A stretch of 64,000 nt of DNA from Achromobacter insolitus (lineage in GTDB: Bacteria; Pseudomonadota; Gammaproteobacteria; Burkholderiales; Burkholderiaceae_B): positions 310,001-374,000 of the forward strand of contig NZ_NJIF01000003.1 in assembly GCF_002209555.1 (NCBI RefSeq), read 5' to 3'. This document shows positions 8,663 to 15,775 of the stretch, piece after piece. The translations under genes were made by a program, and so were the position numbers. How positions within the stretch are numbered: the first letter of the stretch is position 1; each line of letters opens with the position of its first letter. The notes under the pieces were generated by a model. It did not search any database, was not told the DNA's origin, and saw only the letters and a list, made by a program, of their open reading frames with translations.

Positions 8663-9253
8663 ATGTCCTTGATCGTTGCAGCCCGATTCGACACTTTCGA
8701 CCAGGCCGCCGAGGCGGCGAACAAGCTGTGCGCGGAAGGTTTTACCGAAGACAATATCCACACCTTCTACATCAATTCCGCGGGCGAGCACGCGCGCTAT
8801 CCCATTGGCGGCGACCGCGTCGCGGATCCAGACGCCAAGGGCGGCCATTTCGGTGCGGTGGCGGGCGCGTCCGCCCTGGGCCTGGTATTTGCGCTGCTGG
8901 GCGGCCTGATTGCCGCCCGCGTGGGTGCACCGGTGCTGATTGTTATCGCCGCGGCTGGCGTCGGCGCGTATCTTGGCGCGCTGGCCGGAGCGCTCTGGGT
9001 CGTCGGCCGCGGCCGGCGCACCCGCGTTGCCGCGTCCGCCACGGCGGATGCGCATCCCGCGGTGCGCCATGCGGGCGTCATGCTGGCGTTGCACGTGTCG
9101 CCCGACCGCGATGCCCAGGCCAGGAACATTTTGGCGGCGGCAGGCGGCCGGGACATCGAGCGGGCGCAAGGCCGTTGGCAAAACGGCAAATGGGTAGACT
9201 TCGACCCGCTGACGCCGCCCCACCGCGTGCAAGCGCAGACGATGGCGAACTAG
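8663..9253 (+). CDS. General stress protein, YflT/17M-like with glycine-rich membrane core
   Basis: A 196-residue protein. The N-terminal 45 residues (MSLIVAARFDTFDQAAEAAN onward) resemble the heat-induced stress protein (YflT/general stress protein 17M) fold, which senses or modulates stress by an unknown mechanism. Two Gly/Ala-rich hydrophobic segments follow (about 66-88 and 92-116), then a second ferredoxin-like half including HAGVMLALHVSPDRDAQARN. The ATG at 8663 is preceded by GGAGAG. It is probably co-transcribed with the DUF4142 gene 28 bases downstream, from the sigma-54 promoter at 8610. Confidence 0.78.
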   Translation: MSLIVAARFDTFDQAAEAANKLCAEGFTEDNIHTFYINSAGEHARYPIGGDRVADPDAKGGHFGAVAGASALGLVFALLGGLIAARVGAPVLIVIAAAGVGAYLGALAGALWVVGRGRRTRVAASATADAHPAVRHAGVMLALHVSPDRDAQARNILAAAGGRDIERAQGRWQNGKWVDFDPLTPPHRVQAQTMAN

Positions 9254-9281
9254 GTTGGGCTACCCGCCACGGGAGGCAAAA

Positions 9282-9905
9282 ATGAAGAAAACGACATGGA
9301 TTGCCGGCATCGTCGCGGTTTGTCTGCTGGCGGCGCCAGGCGTGCTTGGCGGCGTCCAGGCCCAGGAGCTGGCGGAGCCGGACGCGCGTTTTCTGCAGGC
9401 GGCGGCGGGATCCGGGATGTTTGAGGTCGAGGCGGCGGAACTGGCGAAAAAGCGCGCGGCGGGCAACGACGTCAAGGCGTATGCGGCGGAGATGCTGGAG
9501 CAGCATCGCGGCATGAATGCCGAGATCAAGACCTTGGCCGAACGCAAGCAAGTAAAGTTGCCCGGCGAACCATCCGAACCCGACCGGGGCACGCTTAAGC
9601 AGCTGGGCGAGCGTTCCGGGGCGGACTTCGACGCGCTGTACATCGAAAAGGCGGCTGTGGATGCGCACACGACCGCGAATCGCCTGTTCGAGACCGCTGC
9701 GCGCGAGGCAAAGGATCCGCAGGTACGCGACTTCGCGGCGCGTGCGTTACCCGTCGTGGCCGAGCACCTCGCCCTGAGTCGAAAGCTCCAGAAGGTGCCG
9801 CCGGCCGACCCGGATAAGATCCAGCCCGCCGTGAAGGGCGAAGCCCCCGCAGTGTCGCCCGCGTCCCGCGAGGCGCCGGCGTCGATTGCGCCGGCGAAAC
9901 CCTGA
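9282..9905 (+). CDS. DUF4142 periplasmic stress protein
   Basis: A 207-residue protein with a signal peptide (MKKTTWIAGIVAVCLLAAPG, cleavage near VQAQ). The mature domain is a helical, ferritin-like DUF4142 fold (ARFLQAAAGSGMFEVEAAEL; VKAYAAEMLEQHRGMNAEI; later AHTTANRLFETAAREAKDP). The C-terminal 40 residues are a low-complexity Pro/Ala tail. DUF4142 proteins are periplasmic and often sit near stress genes; their function is unknown. The ATG at 9282 has GGGAGG upstream. Second gene of the operon starting at 8663. Confidence 0.85.
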   Translation: MKKTTWIAGIVAVCLLAAPGVLGGVQAQELAEPDARFLQAAAGSGMFEVEAAELAKKRAAGNDVKAYAAEMLEQHRGMNAEIKTLAERKQVKLPGEPSEPDRGTLKQLGERSGADFDALYIEKAAVDAHTTANRLFETAAREAKDPQVRDFAARALPVVAEHLALSRKLQKVPPADPDKIQPAVKGEAPAVSPASREAPASIAPAKP

Positions 9906-9948
9906 AGGCCCGGGCCCGGATGCGCGGCCGGCGTAAATCCCGCAAGAA

Positions 9949-10007
9949 GGCCGCGTAGAGGGCGCAATAAGGCCGCGCAAAGGCCGACGCAATGAGGCCG
10001 ACGCAAT
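9949..10007. repeat. Degenerate short tandem repeats between convergent genes
   Basis: The unit AGGCCGACGCAAT occurs at 9981-9993 and 9995-10007. Related, more divergent units (AGGCCGCG, GCGCAATA) lie just upstream from about 9949. The array fills the 108-base gap between the DUF4142 and SDR stop codons. It has no clear hairpin or T-run and looks like local duplication rather than a terminator. Confidence 0.55.
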
Positions 10008-10013
10008 ATCAGG

Positions 10014-10901
10014 TCAGTCGCCGGCACTGCCGGTAATGGGCAGCACGATGCCGGTGATATAGCTGGAGCAGGCCGGGGAGGCAAGAAAGACGTAGGCGGG
10101 GGAGATTTCCTCGGGTTGCGCGGGGCGGCCGAAGTCCGTGTGCTTGCCAAATTCCTTAATCTTTTCGGCGCTCTGGTCCGCAGGATTGAGCGGCGTCCAT
10201 ACCGGCCCGGGAGCCACGGCGTTTACGCGCACGCCTTGCTCGGCAAGATTGGCTGCCAGGGACCGGGTGAAGGCGTGGATCGCCCCCTTGGTGGTGGAAT
10301 AGTCCAGCAGCTTGGCGCTGCCGCGCAGACCCGTAACAGACCCGGTATTGATGATGGACGAACCCGCCCGCAGATGCGGCAGCGCCGCGCGGGCCATCTG
10401 GAAATAGCCGGTGATGTTGGTGCGCAGCGTCTTGTCCCATTTCTCGTCGCTGATTTCCGGCAGCGTGTCCGTATGCTGCTGGTAGGCCGCATTGTTCACC
10501 AGCACGTCGAGCTTGCCGAATGCCTGGACAGCCTGTTCGACCGCCTTTGCGCAAAACGCCGGATCCTGCACATCACCGGGAATCAGCACGCAGCGCCTGC
10601 CTTCGTCCTCGATGGCGCGCCGGGTTTCTTCCGCGTCTTCGTGCTCGCAAAGATAGACTACCGCCACGTCGGCGCCTTCACGGGCATAAAGCAGGCACAC
10701 GGCCCTGCCTATACCCGAGTCGCCGCCCGTCACCAGGGCAGCCATGCCTTCCAGCTTGCCGCTACCCTTGTATTGAGGCGCCTGGTACTGCGGCTTGAGG
10801 ACCATGTCTGCTTCCTGGCCTGGTTTTTCCAGATGCTGGGCAGGCATGGGAGGCGTGGGATGGGGCCGGGCGCCGGTGCCGGCTTGGTCGGGTTTGCTCA
10901 T
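10014..10901 (-). CDS. Short-chain dehydrogenase/reductase (YghA/glucose-dehydrogenase-like)
   Basis: A 295-residue SDR oxidoreductase with an N-terminal extension of about 50 residues (Pro-rich, then VLKPQYQAPQYKGSGKLEG), as seen in YghA/YhdF-type SDRs. The Rossmann motif TGGDSGIG is near residue 58, NNAA follows, and the catalytic Ser is in NTGSVTG with Tyr/Lys in YSTTKGA. It should reduce or oxidise a carbonyl or alcohol with NAD(P)H; the substrate cannot be told. The ATG at 10901 has AGGAG upstream; a sigma-54 promoter lies at 10949-10964 and a long hairpin spans the predicted transcript start. Confidence 0.88.
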   Translation of the reverse strand: MSKPDQAGTGARPHPTPPMPAQHLEKPGQEADMVLKPQYQAPQYKGSGKLEGMAALVTGGDSGIGRAVCLLYAREGADVAVVYLCEHEDAEETRRAIEDEGRRCVLIPGDVQDPAFCAKAVEQAVQAFGKLDVLVNNAAYQQHTDTLPEISDEKWDKTLRTNITGYFQMARAALPHLRAGSSIINTGSVTGLRGSAKLLDYSTTKGAIHAFTRSLAANLAEQGVRVNAVAPGPVWTPLNPADQSAEKIKEFGKHTDFGRPAQPEEISPAYVFLASPACSSYITGIVLPITGSAGD

Positions 10902-10912
10902 GCGATTCTCCT

Positions 10913-10944
10913 GATGGGCGGGCGCGATAGGCGCCTCGCCCATC
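10913..10944 (-). promoter_or_regulatory. Hairpin across the SDR transcript start and leader
   Basis: GATGGGCG (10913-10920) pairs with CGCCCATC (10937-10944), and inside it GGCGC (10921-10925) pairs with GCGCC (10931-10935) around loop GATAG. The structure sits between the -12 element and the Shine-Dalgarno of the SDR gene, so it could be an operator or a 5' structure affecting translation or stability. Confidence 0.4.
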
Positions 10945-10948
10945 CTCG

Positions 10949-10964
10949 AGCAATTGGCATGCCC
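10949..10964 (-). promoter_or_regulatory. Sigma-54 promoter for the SDR gene
   Basis: The minus strand reads GGGCATGCCAATTGCT, nearly identical to the promoter at 8610 (GGGCATGGCAATTGCT). The predicted start near 10938 is 37 bases before the ATG at 10901. Confidence 0.78.
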
Positions 10965-11006
10965 GGCCGGGGAATGCCCGCGGCGCGCGGGCCGCGGGCC
11001 TGAGTG

Positions 11007-11348
11007 CTACTGCCGGCCCACCACCACACCGAACAGGAAGGCCGCGCCGGCCACCAGCCCGATTGCCTGCCAGGGGCGGGCGTGGATGTATTCCTCGGTG
11101 CAATCGATGGTCTCGCGCATCAGATCGCTGGCGTTGTCGGAAGCGTCTCGCAGGCTGCGCCGCGTCGCGCGCAGCTGCTCGGACAAACGTGCCTTGAGTG
11201 CCTCCATATCCGTGGCGCCCGTGTCGCTGAGCGTGGCTTCCAGTTCGTCTATCCAGGCTTCCGGATGCCGAGTGCGCCGGTGGGCGCCGCGATTGTCTGG
11301 ACCGTTTTCCGGAAAGTCGGAGGGCAGGGGGGTATTGGTAGAGGCCAT
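11007..11348 (-). CDS. DUF883 (ElaB/YqjD-type) membrane-anchored protein
   Basis: A 113-residue protein with a helical, charged N-terminal body (EAWIDELEATLSDTGATDME, then LKARLSEQLRATRRSLRDAS) and one C-terminal membrane helix ending GAAFLFGVVVGRQ, preceded by the family-typical HARPWQAIG. ElaB/YqjD/DUF883 proteins are inner-membrane, C-tail-anchored proteins induced in stationary phase or stress; some bind ribosomes. The ATG at 11348 has AGGAG upstream. It follows the Cys-rich copper protein gene by 75 bases on the same strand. A paralogue is at 40899. Confidence 0.85.
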   Translation of the reverse strand: MASTNTPLPSDFPENGPDNRGAHRRTRHPEAWIDELEATLSDTGATDMEALKARLSEQLRATRRSLRDASDNASDLMRETIDCTEEYIHARPWQAIGLVAGAAFLFGVVVGRQ

Positions 11349-11423
11349 CGGGAGCTCCTGGCTGTCGGGCGGGAAAAACATCGACGCGGACCGGCCCGGG
11401 CGGCCGCGCGGTGGTTCTGGGGC

Positions 11424-11753
11424 TCAGGCCTCCAGCATGTCTCGGCAGGCGAGCGTGCAGCTCAGGCACGCGCCGGCGCAAACCTGGCAATGCGATGCCT
11501 CGTGCGGTGCACATTCGCGCGCGCAGGCATCACACATCAATGCGCACAAAGTACACAGGGCGTTGGCAAATTCGCCATCGCGCGCCAACATGGCTGCGCA
11601 CAACCGGCAGACCGCCCCGCAATCGGTGCATAGCGCGATGCAGCGCTTCATCGCCGCTGGATTCCCCTCCAGGCAGGCGGACGCGCAGATGTCGCAAGCC
11701 ACGGCGCATTCATAGCAGGCTTGCACACATTGATCGAAGTTTGGGTCTCGCAT
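11424..11753 (-). CDS. Four-helix-bundle copper-binding protein, Cys-rich (DUF326/Csp-like)
   Basis: A 109-residue protein with about 21 cysteines, mostly in CxxxC and CxxC spacings (CVQACYECAVACDICASAC; CTLCALMCDACAREC). This pattern matches the four-helix-bundle copper-binding proteins (DUF326, related to Csp copper-storage proteins), in which Cys residues lining the bundle bind Cu(I). There is no signal peptide, so the cytosolic (Csp3-like) type is more likely. The ATG at 11753 has AAGGAG upstream. A 12-base perfect palindrome lies 22 bases upstream of the start. No sigma-54 promoter with correct spacing was found. Confidence 0.85.
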   Translation of the reverse strand: MRDPNFDQCVQACYECAVACDICASACLEGNPAAMKRCIALCTDCGAVCRLCAAMLARDGEFANALCTLCALMCDACARECAPHEASHCQVCAGACLSCTLACRDMLEA

Positions 11754-11774
11754 TGCATCTCCTTGTGTATGCCT

Positions 11775-11802
11775 GGCAGGCGCGCCAATCGGCGCGCCTG
11801 CC
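11775..11802 (-). promoter_or_regulatory. Perfect 12-bp inverted repeat upstream of the copper-protein gene
   Basis: GGCAGGCGCGCC (11775-11786), loop AATC, GGCGCGCCTGCC (11791-11802). The GC-rich palindrome ends 22 bases before the ATG at 11753 and lacks a T-run, so it is not a standard terminator. It could be an operator for a metal- or stress-responsive regulator or a stable 5' hairpin in the mRNA. Confidence 0.55.
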
Positions 11803-11912
11803 GACAGGGGCCACATCCGCTTGCAATTTGAAGCCGCCGGGGATGATCCGCGTGGCGCGACAGACGTAGCATTGGAGGTCAGATCCCATGGGGGAATCCT
11901 CTGGAGCCACGC

Positions 11913-12164
11913 ATGAAACCAGCATCCGTACCCGGATCCGCAAAGTCGGCGCAGGCCGGCAAGCAGCCGGAAGACAACGCTAAGATACTGCCGCCAAGCT
12001 CTCCCGTCGATGTTCCGCGCAGACCGGATAAACCAGACTCCTCGACACCGGACGAAGCGGCGCGCGACAAGCGGATCGTCGCAGATACCCGTACCGAATC
12101 GAATTGGGCGGACGGTTCCGCGCCACAGCCGCGGGCTAAGAACGCGCGCTCTTCCATCCTCTGA
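11913..12164 (+). CDS. Small hydrophilic Pro/Ser/Asp-rich protein
   Basis: An 83-residue protein beginning MKPASVPGSAKSAQAGKQPE, rich in Pro, Ser, Asp and Lys, with no hydrophobic segment; probably disordered. The ATG at 11913 follows TCTGGAG with suitable spacing. No recognised family and no sigma-54 promoter seen. Its neighbours include similar small stress-type genes, and it ends three bases from the convergent topoisomerase gene. Confidence 0.55.
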   Translation: MKPASVPGSAKSAQAGKQPEDNAKILPPSSPVDVPRRPDKPDSSTPDEAARDKRIVADTRTESNWADGSAPQPRAKNARSSIL

Positions 12165-12167
12165 ACC

Positions 12168-13220
12168 TCAGCCCGAGGCATGCCCGGCGCCGGCGCCGCC
12201 GCGCAGAAAGGCGAGCAGGCGGCGTTCGTCCGCGTTCAGCCCCGCCGGCCCCTTGGGCGCTGCCGCGCGCGCGGGCAGCGTCCCCTCCAGATAGGCGGTC
12301 AGAATGGCGGGGTGGATATAGCACGCGCGGCACACTGCGGGCGTGTTGGCCAAACGCCGTGCCACCTGTTTGACGACTTCCACCACATTCTTTTGCGCTT
12401 GGGCGTCGTCTTCGCTTGGACACCGTTGCAGGGCCGCGTACGCCATGACCGACCCCGCCCAGGTCCGATAGTGTTTCGCCGTGAAATCGCCGTGGCCCGC
12501 TTCGCGCAGATAGGCATTGACCGCACCTGAATCCACCGGATGGCTGCCGCCGTCTTCGTCCAGGTATTGGAAGAGTTGCTGGCCGGGTATGTCCAGACAG
12601 CGCTTGATGACGCGGGCCACCCGTCTGTCTGCCGCCGTAACGTCATGGGTTACGCCGCTCTTGCCCTGGAAACGAAACCGGAACCGGTCACCGCTTACCC
12701 TTACGTGGCGACGCTTGAGCGTGGTGAGGCCATAGGATTTGTTCGTCCGGGCGTATTCACGCGCGCCGATGCGCACCAAGGTTGCCTCCAGCAGCCGCAC
12801 CAGCACGGCGATCACCTTGTTCTGGGTAAGGCCGGCGCTCCTCAGGTCGCGTTCCACCTGACGCCGGATGCGCGGCAGCGTCTCTCCGAACGCGGCGAGG
12901 CTCTGGTACTTGCTCGCGTCGCGCACCGCCGTCCATTCGGGGTGATAGCGGTATTGCTTGCGCCCGCGCGCATCGCGGCCAGTAGCCTGCAAATGTCCGT
13001 GAGGGGACGGACAAATCCACACCTGCTCGTAGGCCGGGGGTATCGCCAGGGCATTGATGCGCTGAATTTCGCGCGGGTCGCGAATGCGTTGGCCTTGGGT
13101 ATCCAGGTAATGAAAGGTGTGGCCGTTGACGCGCACCCTGGCATAGCCCGCCCGGCTATCGTCGTAGTAGACCAGCGCCGCGCTGCCGGAAGCGCGCGGC
13201 GCCTGGGAGTTGGATTTCAT
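12168..13220 (-). CDS. DNA topoisomerase IB (eukaryotic/poxvirus type)
   Basis: A 350-residue type IB topoisomerase, which relaxes positive and negative supercoils through a 3'-phosphotyrosyl intermediate. The N-terminal part has GYARVRVNGHTFHYLD and IPPAYEQVWICP; the central part has GRKQYRYHPEW, RNase-like pocket residues in RIGAREYARTNKSYGLTTL, and KHYRTWAGS; the catalytic Tyr is about 301 in VCRACYIHP. Length and motif order match bacterial poxvirus-like enzymes. The ATG at 13220 lacks a strong Shine-Dalgarno, but the sigma-54 promoter at 13259-13274 supports it. Confidence 0.93.
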   Translation of the reverse strand: MKSNSQAPRASGSAALVYYDDSRAGYARVRVNGHTFHYLDTQGQRIRDPREIQRINALAIPPAYEQVWICPSPHGHLQATGRDARGRKQYRYHPEWTAVRDASKYQSLAAFGETLPRIRRQVERDLRSAGLTQNKVIAVLVRLLEATLVRIGAREYARTNKSYGLTTLKRRHVRVSGDRFRFRFQGKSGVTHDVTAADRRVARVIKRCLDIPGQQLFQYLDEDGGSHPVDSGAVNAYLREAGHGDFTAKHYRTWAGSVMAYAALQRCPSEDDAQAQKNVVEVVKQVARRLANTPAVCRACYIHPAILTAYLEGTLPARAAAPKGPAGLNADERRLLAFLRGGAGAGHASG

Positions 13221-13258
13221 GGTATCTGCGGCAGCCTCAGGACCGGGGCGGTCGCATC

Positions 13259-13274
13259 AGCATCCGGCGTGCCC
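13259..13274 (-). promoter_or_regulatory. Sigma-54 promoter for topoisomerase IB
   Basis: The minus strand reads GGGCACGCCGGATGCT: perfect -24 element apart from the first base, and ATGCT instead of TTGCT at -12. GG-N10-GC spacing is kept. The predicted start near 13248 is 28 bases before the ATG. Confidence 0.65.
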
Positions 13275-13296
13275 GGGCCGGTGTGCACGAAGGGGT

Positions 13297-13312
13297 GGGC
13301 ACGCTGCTTGCT
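13297..13312 (+). promoter_or_regulatory. Sigma-54 promoter for the 13345-13712 small-protein operon
   Basis: The sequence is GGGCACGCTGCTTGCT, differing from the consensus only at the first base. The predicted start near 13323 is about 22 bases before the ATG at 13345. It is divergent from the topoisomerase promoter, with 22 bases between the elements. Confidence 0.8.
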
Positions 13313-13344
13313 GACAGAGGGGTGGATTTTCCCCGGAGACCGCC

Positions 13345-13512
13345 ATGCACATCGCGTACTCGTATTACCTGCACGTTCCGCCCAAGCCAGATCCCATACC
13401 GCCAGGTTCGCCTCCGGGGGATTTGCCGGTGGATCCGGATACCGACGAGCCGGACGTCGACCTGCCGCCCTTGTCGCCGCCCGGCAAGGAAATCACGCCG
13501 CCCAGCCCGTGA
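13345..13512 (+). CDS. Proline-rich 55-residue protein
   Basis: A 55-residue protein starting MHIAYSYYLHVPPKPDPIPP. It is about one-third proline, acidic, without membrane segments. It is probably an extended or disordered peptide of unknown function. CCGGAG lies six bases before the ATG, and a sigma-54 promoter is at 13297-13312. It precedes the DUF3309 gene by 47 bases, likely in one transcript. Confidence 0.65.
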   Translation: MHIAYSYYLHVPPKPDPIPPGSPPGDLPVDPDTDEPDVDLPPLSPPGKEITPPSP

Positions 13513-13559
13513 CGCTGGCCACGGAATCCCACTGACCCAACAAGAACCGAGGAGTCGCC

Positions 13560-13712
13560 ATGTCGACCATCCTGCTGATTGTCCTTATCCTCCTGCTGAT
13601 CGGCGCCGTGCCCGCCTGGCCCCATAGCCGTGGCTGGGGCTATTACCCCAGCGGCATACTGGGCATTCTGCTGATCGTGCTGATCGTGATGCTATTGACC
13701 GGACGCCTGTAG
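13560..13712 (+). CDS. DUF3309 small membrane protein
   Basis: A 50-residue protein with two hydrophobic helices (about 2-18 and 31-47) joined by the family signature PHSRGWGYYPSG. DUF3309 proteins are tiny membrane proteins of unknown role, common in Proteobacteria. GAGGAG is upstream of the ATG at 13560. Likely the second gene of the sigma-54 transcript from 13297. Confidence 0.85.
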   Translation: MSTILLIVLILLLIGAVPAWPHSRGWGYYPSGILGILLIVLIVMLLTGRL

Positions 13713-13875
13713 CGGGGCGCTGTCCGGCACCGGATCCGCGAGCCGCGTCGGGCGGCGCGCGGATCTTTCGGTTGCCGGGTGGCCGCCAGACGGATGGGCC
13801 GGTGGCGCGCGCCAATGCCCAGGCGTAAGATCGCCGGGTTTGAATGCAGCCCCGCTATCCGCGGTATCTCCCGAC

Positions 13876-14832
13876 ATGACCATTCCCTTGCTTGTCCTGA
13901 TTGAAAGTGTGCAGGACTACCTGCCAGAAATCGAAGCGCGCGGCTTTCGCGTGATCTATGCGCCCACCGCGGCGTCGCGTGCCCAGGCGATCCGCGACCA
14001 CGGCCACGAAGTCCGCATCGTGCTTACGCGCGGCGCCACCGGCTTGCGCGCCGACGAGATCGCGGCAATGCCTGCGTTGGAGATAGCCTGTTCCCTGGGC
14101 GTCGGCTATGAAAACATCGACCTCGCCGCAGCCGCCGAGCATGGCGTCGTGGTGACGAACGGCCCGGGCGCCAATGCGGTGTCGGTCGCCGACCATGCCA
14201 TGGCGCTGCTGCTGGGCGCGGCGCGGCGGCTGCCGCAGGCTGATGCTGCCGTGCGCCAAGGCCATTGGAGCGGCTTCATGGGACCGCAAATCTCCGGCAA
14301 GCGCTTGGGCATTCTGGGCCTGGGCACGATCGGTCTGGAAATTGCCCGGCGCGGCGCGCATGGTTTCGGCATGCGCGTGGGCTACTACAGCCGGCGTGTC
14401 AGGCCGGACACCGGTTACGCCTATTTCGACAGCCCGCGCGCGCTGGCTGCGGCCTCGGATTTCCTGGTGGTGGCAACGCCGGGCGGGGCGCAAACGCGTC
14501 ACCTGGTGAACGCCGACGTACTGGAAGCGCTGGGGCCGGAGGGCTATCTGGTAAATATCGCTCGTGGCAGCGTGGTCGATACCGACGCGCTGATCGCGGC
14601 GCTGTCGGCGCGCCGCATTGCAGGCGCCGGACTGGACGTGGTGGACGGAGAACCCGACGTGCCGAAGGCGCTGATTGCGCTCGACAATGTGGTGCTGACC
14701 CCGCATAGCGCGGGGCGCTCGCCTGAAGCGGTGCACGCCACCGTGACGCTGTTCCTGGACAACGCCACGGCGCACTTTGGCGGCAAGCCGGTCCTGACGC
14801 CCGTGCGCCAGGACACGGCAACTGCTTCCTAG
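13876..14832 (+). CDS. D-isomer-specific 2-hydroxyacid dehydrogenase (glyoxylate/hydroxypyruvate reductase-like)
   Basis: A 318-residue NAD(P)-dependent 2-hydroxyacid dehydrogenase. The N-terminal catalytic half has CSLGVGYENIDL; the Rossmann motif GLGTIG is near residue 150; the catalytic triad is Arg in NIARGSVVD, Glu in DGEPDVP and His in LTPHSAG. It reduces 2-oxo acids such as glyoxylate or hydroxypyruvate to D-2-hydroxy acids; the exact substrate is uncertain. The ATG at 13876 begins the fold; a TTG at 13840 is possible, and neither has a strong Shine-Dalgarno. It overlaps the convergent stress-protein gene by four bases. Confidence 0.9.
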   Translation: MTIPLLVLIESVQDYLPEIEARGFRVIYAPTAASRAQAIRDHGHEVRIVLTRGATGLRADEIAAMPALEIACSLGVGYENIDLAAAAEHGVVVTNGPGANAVSVADHAMALLLGAARRLPQADAAVRQGHWSGFMGPQISGKRLGILGLGTIGLEIARRGAHGFGMRVGYYSRRVRPDTGYAYFDSPRALAAASDFLVVATPGGAQTRHLVNADVLEALGPEGYLVNIARGSVVDTDALIAALSARRIAGAGLDVVDGEPDVPKALIALDNVVLTPHSAGRSPEAVHATVTLFLDNATAHFGGKPVLTPVRQDTATAS

Positions 14833-15662
14833 TGCGAGAACATGACCGGCACGGTCATGCTCTTGAGGATGGACGCGGTGGCACCGCCCAGGGCCCATTG
14901 GCGCAGCTTGCTGTGGCCGTAGGCGCCCATGACGATCAGGTCCGCGCTATGGTCCGCGGCGGCATTCAGGATGGTGCTGCCCACGCCGACGCCCTTGATG
15001 TCGCGGCGCACGTGCTCGGGCGCCGGCATGCCCTGCGCCACGCAATAGGTAGCCAGGTCCTCGAACGGTGCTTCGGCCTTGGGGGACGCGGCGCCTTCGT
15101 TCATGGTCAGGACGATCATATGCGAGGCCAGGCGCAGGATGGGCGCGGCGTCCGCCAGGGCCCGGGCCGCCTCGCGGCTGCCGTCCCAGCAGCACAGCAC
15201 GCGGTCGCCGATAACCGGGAATTCGCCGCTGGACGGAATCGCCAGCACCGGCCGGCCCGCGGTCAATAGCGTCTGCTCGACGAACTCGATTTCGTGCGCG
15301 GCTTCGACGTCCTCACGGTTCTCCTGGCTGACGACGATGAGATCGGTCGTGCGGCCCAGGAGCGCCACGGTTTCGCTGGGCGAAGAGGTGCCCGAGCGCA
15401 TGAAGGCGGGCACGTCCGCTTGGGCGGCCGCTTCCAGGAAGGCATTTTCCACCGCGTCACGGTTCTGTGCCTGTAATTCCTTGATGATGCCCAGCGAGCG
15501 CGACATGAGCACGGACTCGCCGTAGTAGTACTGCGGCGGCGCGGCGTTGGCATAGATGCCCACCAGTTCGGCCTTGTGGCGCTTGGCCAAGGCCAGGGCA
15601 GCTTCAATGCGGCGTTTGCAGTCGAATCCGTGGTCCAGGTGGACGGAAATGCGGCGGTACAT
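14829..15662 (-). CDS. Universal stress protein, two tandem UspA domains
   Basis: A 277-residue protein with two Usp folds. The first starts MYRRISVHLDHGFDCKRRIE; the second (from about 150) has VLCCWDGSREAARALADA and ends with the nucleotide-binding signature VMGAYGHSKLRQWALGGAT. Tandem Usp proteins bind ATP or other ligands and protect during starvation or redox stress. The ATG at 15662 has AAGGAGG upstream. The upstream DNA has a GG-N10-GC pair at 15681-15694, but the rest of the match is poor, so sigma-54 control is uncertain. Confidence 0.9.
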   Translation of the reverse strand: MYRRISVHLDHGFDCKRRIEAALALAKRHKAELVGIYANAAPPQYYYGESVLMSRSLGIIKELQAQNRDAVENAFLEAAAQADVPAFMRSGTSSPSETVALLGRTTDLIVVSQENREDVEAAHEIEFVEQTLLTAGRPVLAIPSSGEFPVIGDRVLCCWDGSREAARALADAAPILRLASHMIVLTMNEGAASPKAEAPFEDLATYCVAQGMPAPEHVRRDIKGVGVGSTILNAAADHSADLIVMGAYGHSKLRQWALGGATASILKSMTVPVMFSH

Positions 15663-15775
15663 GGAGGCCTCCTTGTTTAAGCTTGCCATGCCCCTATGGT
15701 TACGCTTTCCGGCCATTTCGCCATTGATGCGCGTCAAGGCAGGGGCAGTTCGCCCGAGCCCGCGCAAACCGGCCG

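Noticed and set aside
11833..11848. Sigma-54 promoter for the copper-protein gene
   Set aside because: CGGCTTC and TTGCA are present on the minus strand, but GG and GC are nine bases apart, a spacing known to abolish sigma-54 promoters.
15681..15694. Sigma-54 promoter for the universal stress protein
   Set aside because: GG-N10-GC can be drawn, but the -12 element reads AAGC instead of TTGC and the -24 element is poor.
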